Assembly (NCBI GenBank): GCA_020216575.1
Contig: JAIUYC010000066.1
Location: forward strand, 1 to 9,916
DNA length: 9,916 nucleotides
Direction of reading: 5' to 3'
Source of the DNA: Coleofasciculus sp. S288
GTDB taxonomy: Bacteria > Cyanobacteriota > Cyanobacteriia > Cyanobacteriales > Coleofasciculaceae
The translations under genes were made by a program, and so were the position numbers. The stretch's first letter is position 1. Every line of letters begins with the position of its first letter. A model generated the notes under the pieces. It saw only the letters and a program-made list of their open reading frames with translations, was not told the origin of the DNA and did no database searches. Of this stretch, positions 9,301 to 9,916 are shown piece by piece.

Positions 9301-9916
9301 AACAATCATCGACTACCTCTTGAAATATCGGCTCAACGCGGGTTAGTTCCCAACCCATGTTGAGGTAATGACTCCCCAAACCTGTAAACATAAACGCCAC
9401 CGATCGAGTACTCGTTTCCTGGATGTTGGTGAGTACTCGTTTTGGGTCTTCAAGTGCCGCGATCGCATCTTCAACATCTCGGCAAACTACTGTTCGTCGA
9501 TGAGGAAAAGCGCGACGACCGACTTGCAGGGTATAAGCAACATCAGCCAAGTTGAGATTGGGTTGCTGCTTTAAATATTCAACCAACTTTGCCGTTGTTG
9601 TCTCCAAGGCGGAGTGAGTTTTAGCGGAAAGCACTAACAACTGCCAGGGGCGAGATTTGCCGGAGTCCTTTTGGGGAGGAGCCTCTTCGAGAATCATGTG
9701 AGCATTGGTTCCACCAATCCCAAAGGAACTGATTCCTGCACGGCGAGGAATACCGTTGGTTTTCCACTGTGAAAGAGAACGATTAACGTAAAAAGGACTG
9801 TTATCAAAATCTATCTTGGGATTGGGTTTTTCAAAGTGCAAGCTGGGGGGAATTTGCTTGTGCTTAAGTGCTAAGACAGTTTTGATTAAACCAGCTATTC
9901 CAGCAGCAGCGTCCAA
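6329..9916 (-). CDS. Type I modular polyketide synthase, KS(partial)-AT-KR-carrier, 5' end outside window
   Basis: One PKS extension module in the cytosol: it adds a malonyl-derived C2 unit to the incoming chain and reduces the beta-keto group to a hydroxyl. Numbering residues from the window edge (1195 visible), 1-80 are the end of the ketosynthase, with DAAAGIAGLIKT, which normally follows the second catalytic His, and FGIGGTNAH at 65-73. The AT (about 172-490; DNA 9403-8447) has GYSIGE with nucleophile Ser298 and HAFH at 394-397, the malonyl-CoA signature. The KR (about 580-1066) has the NADPH loop GGLGKLG at 834-840 and Lys959, Ser983, Tyr996 and Asn1000, so the catalytic set is complete. 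The carrier (1098-1170) has DNFFDLGGNSL with Ser1130. No DH, ER or MT is visible. The KR looks short between NW (1022-1023) and PEE (1029-1031). The codon at the window edge is TTG inside the KS fold, so it encodes Leu and is not the start; the gene continues upstream, possibly with further modules. It stops with TAG, 50 bp before the Cys-activating NRPS. Confidence 0.96.
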   Translation of the reverse strand: MDAAAGIAGLIKTVLALKHKQIPPSLHFEKPNPKIDFDNSPFYVNRSLSQWKTNGIPRRAGISSFGIGGTNAHMILEEAPPQKDSGKSRPWQLLVLSAKTHSALETTTAKLVEYLKQQPNLNLADVAYTLQVGRRAFPHRRTVVCRDVEDAIAALEDPKRVLTNIQETSTRSVAFMFTGLGSHYLNMGWELTRVEPIFQEVVDDCCEFLKPLLGLDLKDVIYPNNPKDFPVQNPASSAPRSGFDLRQMLGRDPEKPDAAAEKLNQTYLTQPAIFVIEYALAQMWMSWGIRPTALIGYSIGEYVAATVAGVLSLEDALTLVAKRAQMIQELPGGAMLAVPLSEEQVRPLLSNNLSLSAINGLSQCVIAGATSAVDELEHQLSQKGLACRRLVTSHAFHSYMMDAIAQPFTEFVQTLTLHPPQIPYISNVTGTWITTEQATDPNYWARHLCEPVRFADGVHQLWRQHKPILLEVGPGQTLSSLTLQCLDSVPVADKVVLPSLRYSYNRQSDVAFLLNSLGQLWLSGIKIDWSSLYAREYRHRIPLPTYPFERQRYWIEPQKPIPVAPVEQVSLEKKPNIADWFYIPVWKKSMPPVPLEVGKWEKQTSCWLIFVDECGVGFPIAQRLENENQDVIIVRIGEQFRQIGEREYSLNPLREDDYQTLLQHLRQRDKLPNTIIHAWSVQSDEQVGSGVEYFEQTQHAGFYSLLFVAKALGQQLITHSLQIWVLSNNMHAVESTDVFYPEKATLLGLCNVIPQEYPNITCRSIDFVLPKSGCQQQEKPIDQLMAELATPSSDWIVAYRGNHRWVQDVESVRLDDTPGRPTRLREGGVYLITGGLGKLGLMLAEYLARSVQAKLVLIGRSGLPAREEWEQWLITRDGSDRLSTQIRKVQELEKLRSEVLIVSADVANEAQMQAAIARAEERFGRIHGVIHAAGIVENDALRAISETGYAECELHFQPKVRGLYVLERVLQGKELDYCLLISSISSILGGLGFAAYSSANIFLDAFAHRQNQHNHCHWCSTNWFLIDNPEEIVEAFQRVLSTGLVPQIAISQLDLKVQIERWIKRKSWQGTEDNQVRETVSSLYPRSNRRNPYVAPSNETELRIATRYQELLGIEQVGVHDNFFDLGGNSLIGTQLIAQLRQDFQVELPLRFLLEAPSVAELALAIEAILIEKLEELTEEEALSTLETDKNPVVK

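Larger units (their letters stand above)
1146..9466. repeat. Dispersed HIP1 palindromes (GCGATCGC)
   Basis: Exact 8-bp HIP1 copies start at 1146, 1194, 1436, 2522, 2983, 4179, 4460, 4629, 5811, 7167, 7274, 8703 and 9459, and there are many one-base variants. All are inside coding sequence. An 8-mer is expected about 0.15 times in 10 kb, so 13 is a large excess. HIP1 over-representation is a well-known trait of many cyanobacterial genomes, and its even spread over all three genes argues that the cluster is well settled in its host. Confidence 0.93.

Noticed and set aside
9350..9403. AT motif GLGSHY instead of GQGSQ as evidence of a dead acyltransferase
   Set aside because: From memory, GLGxHY forms are usual in cyanobacterial PKS ATs, and the catalytic Ser298 and HAFH motifs are intact.
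9914..9916. TTG at the window edge as a possible start codon of the PKS
   Set aside because: The sequence after it is the interior of a ketosynthase (DAAAGIAGLIK follows the catalytic NxGH), so the gene must extend upstream and this TTG is an internal Leu.

Overview
The window is one stretch of a modular hybrid polyketide/non-ribosomal peptide (PKS/NRPS) biosynthetic cluster, almost certainly from a cyanobacterium. The host call rests on at least 13 exact copies of the HIP1 octamer GCGATCGC in 9.9 kb and on cyanobacterial-style domain sequences. These include an AT with GLGSHY and GYSIGEY motifs, a KR with an HFQPKV motif, and a peptidyl-type carrier ending a PKS module. I cannot name genus or species.

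Every real gene lies on the minus strand and all three are co-directional, so the assembly line reads right to left. (1) Positions 9916 to 6329 hold a type I PKS whose 5' end lies outside the window: end of KS, malonyl-type AT, KR, carrier protein. There is no DH, ER or methyltransferase. (2) After a 50-bp spacer, 6278 to 2874 holds a complete 1134-residue NRPS module: heterocyclisation (Cy) domain, cysteine-specific A domain, PCP. (3) After a 13- to 14-bp spacer, 2859 to 1 holds the first 953 residues of a further NRPS: LCL-type condensation domain and most of an A domain with an unresolved specificity code. Its 3' end lies outside the window. Coding density is nearly complete. I see no RNA gene, mobile element, CRISPR array, thioesterase, transporter or regulator.

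Read colinearly, the PKS adds a two-carbon malonate unit and reduces it to a beta-hydroxyacyl chain. The second protein couples cysteine to it and cyclises it to a thiazoline; no oxidase domain is present to make a thiazole. The third protein condenses the thiazoline acid with another amino acid. The tight spacing supports one operon. The short acidic C-terminal tails and helical N-terminal heads of successive proteins are candidate docking elements.

The most interesting details are an apparent in-frame shortening late in the KR, the A-domain code of the third protein, an extra residue beside the phosphopantetheine serine of the Cys-module PCP, and the predicted hydroxyacyl-thiazoline substructure. 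The architecture belongs to a known biosynthetic class; whether the product is new cannot be judged from the sequence alone.
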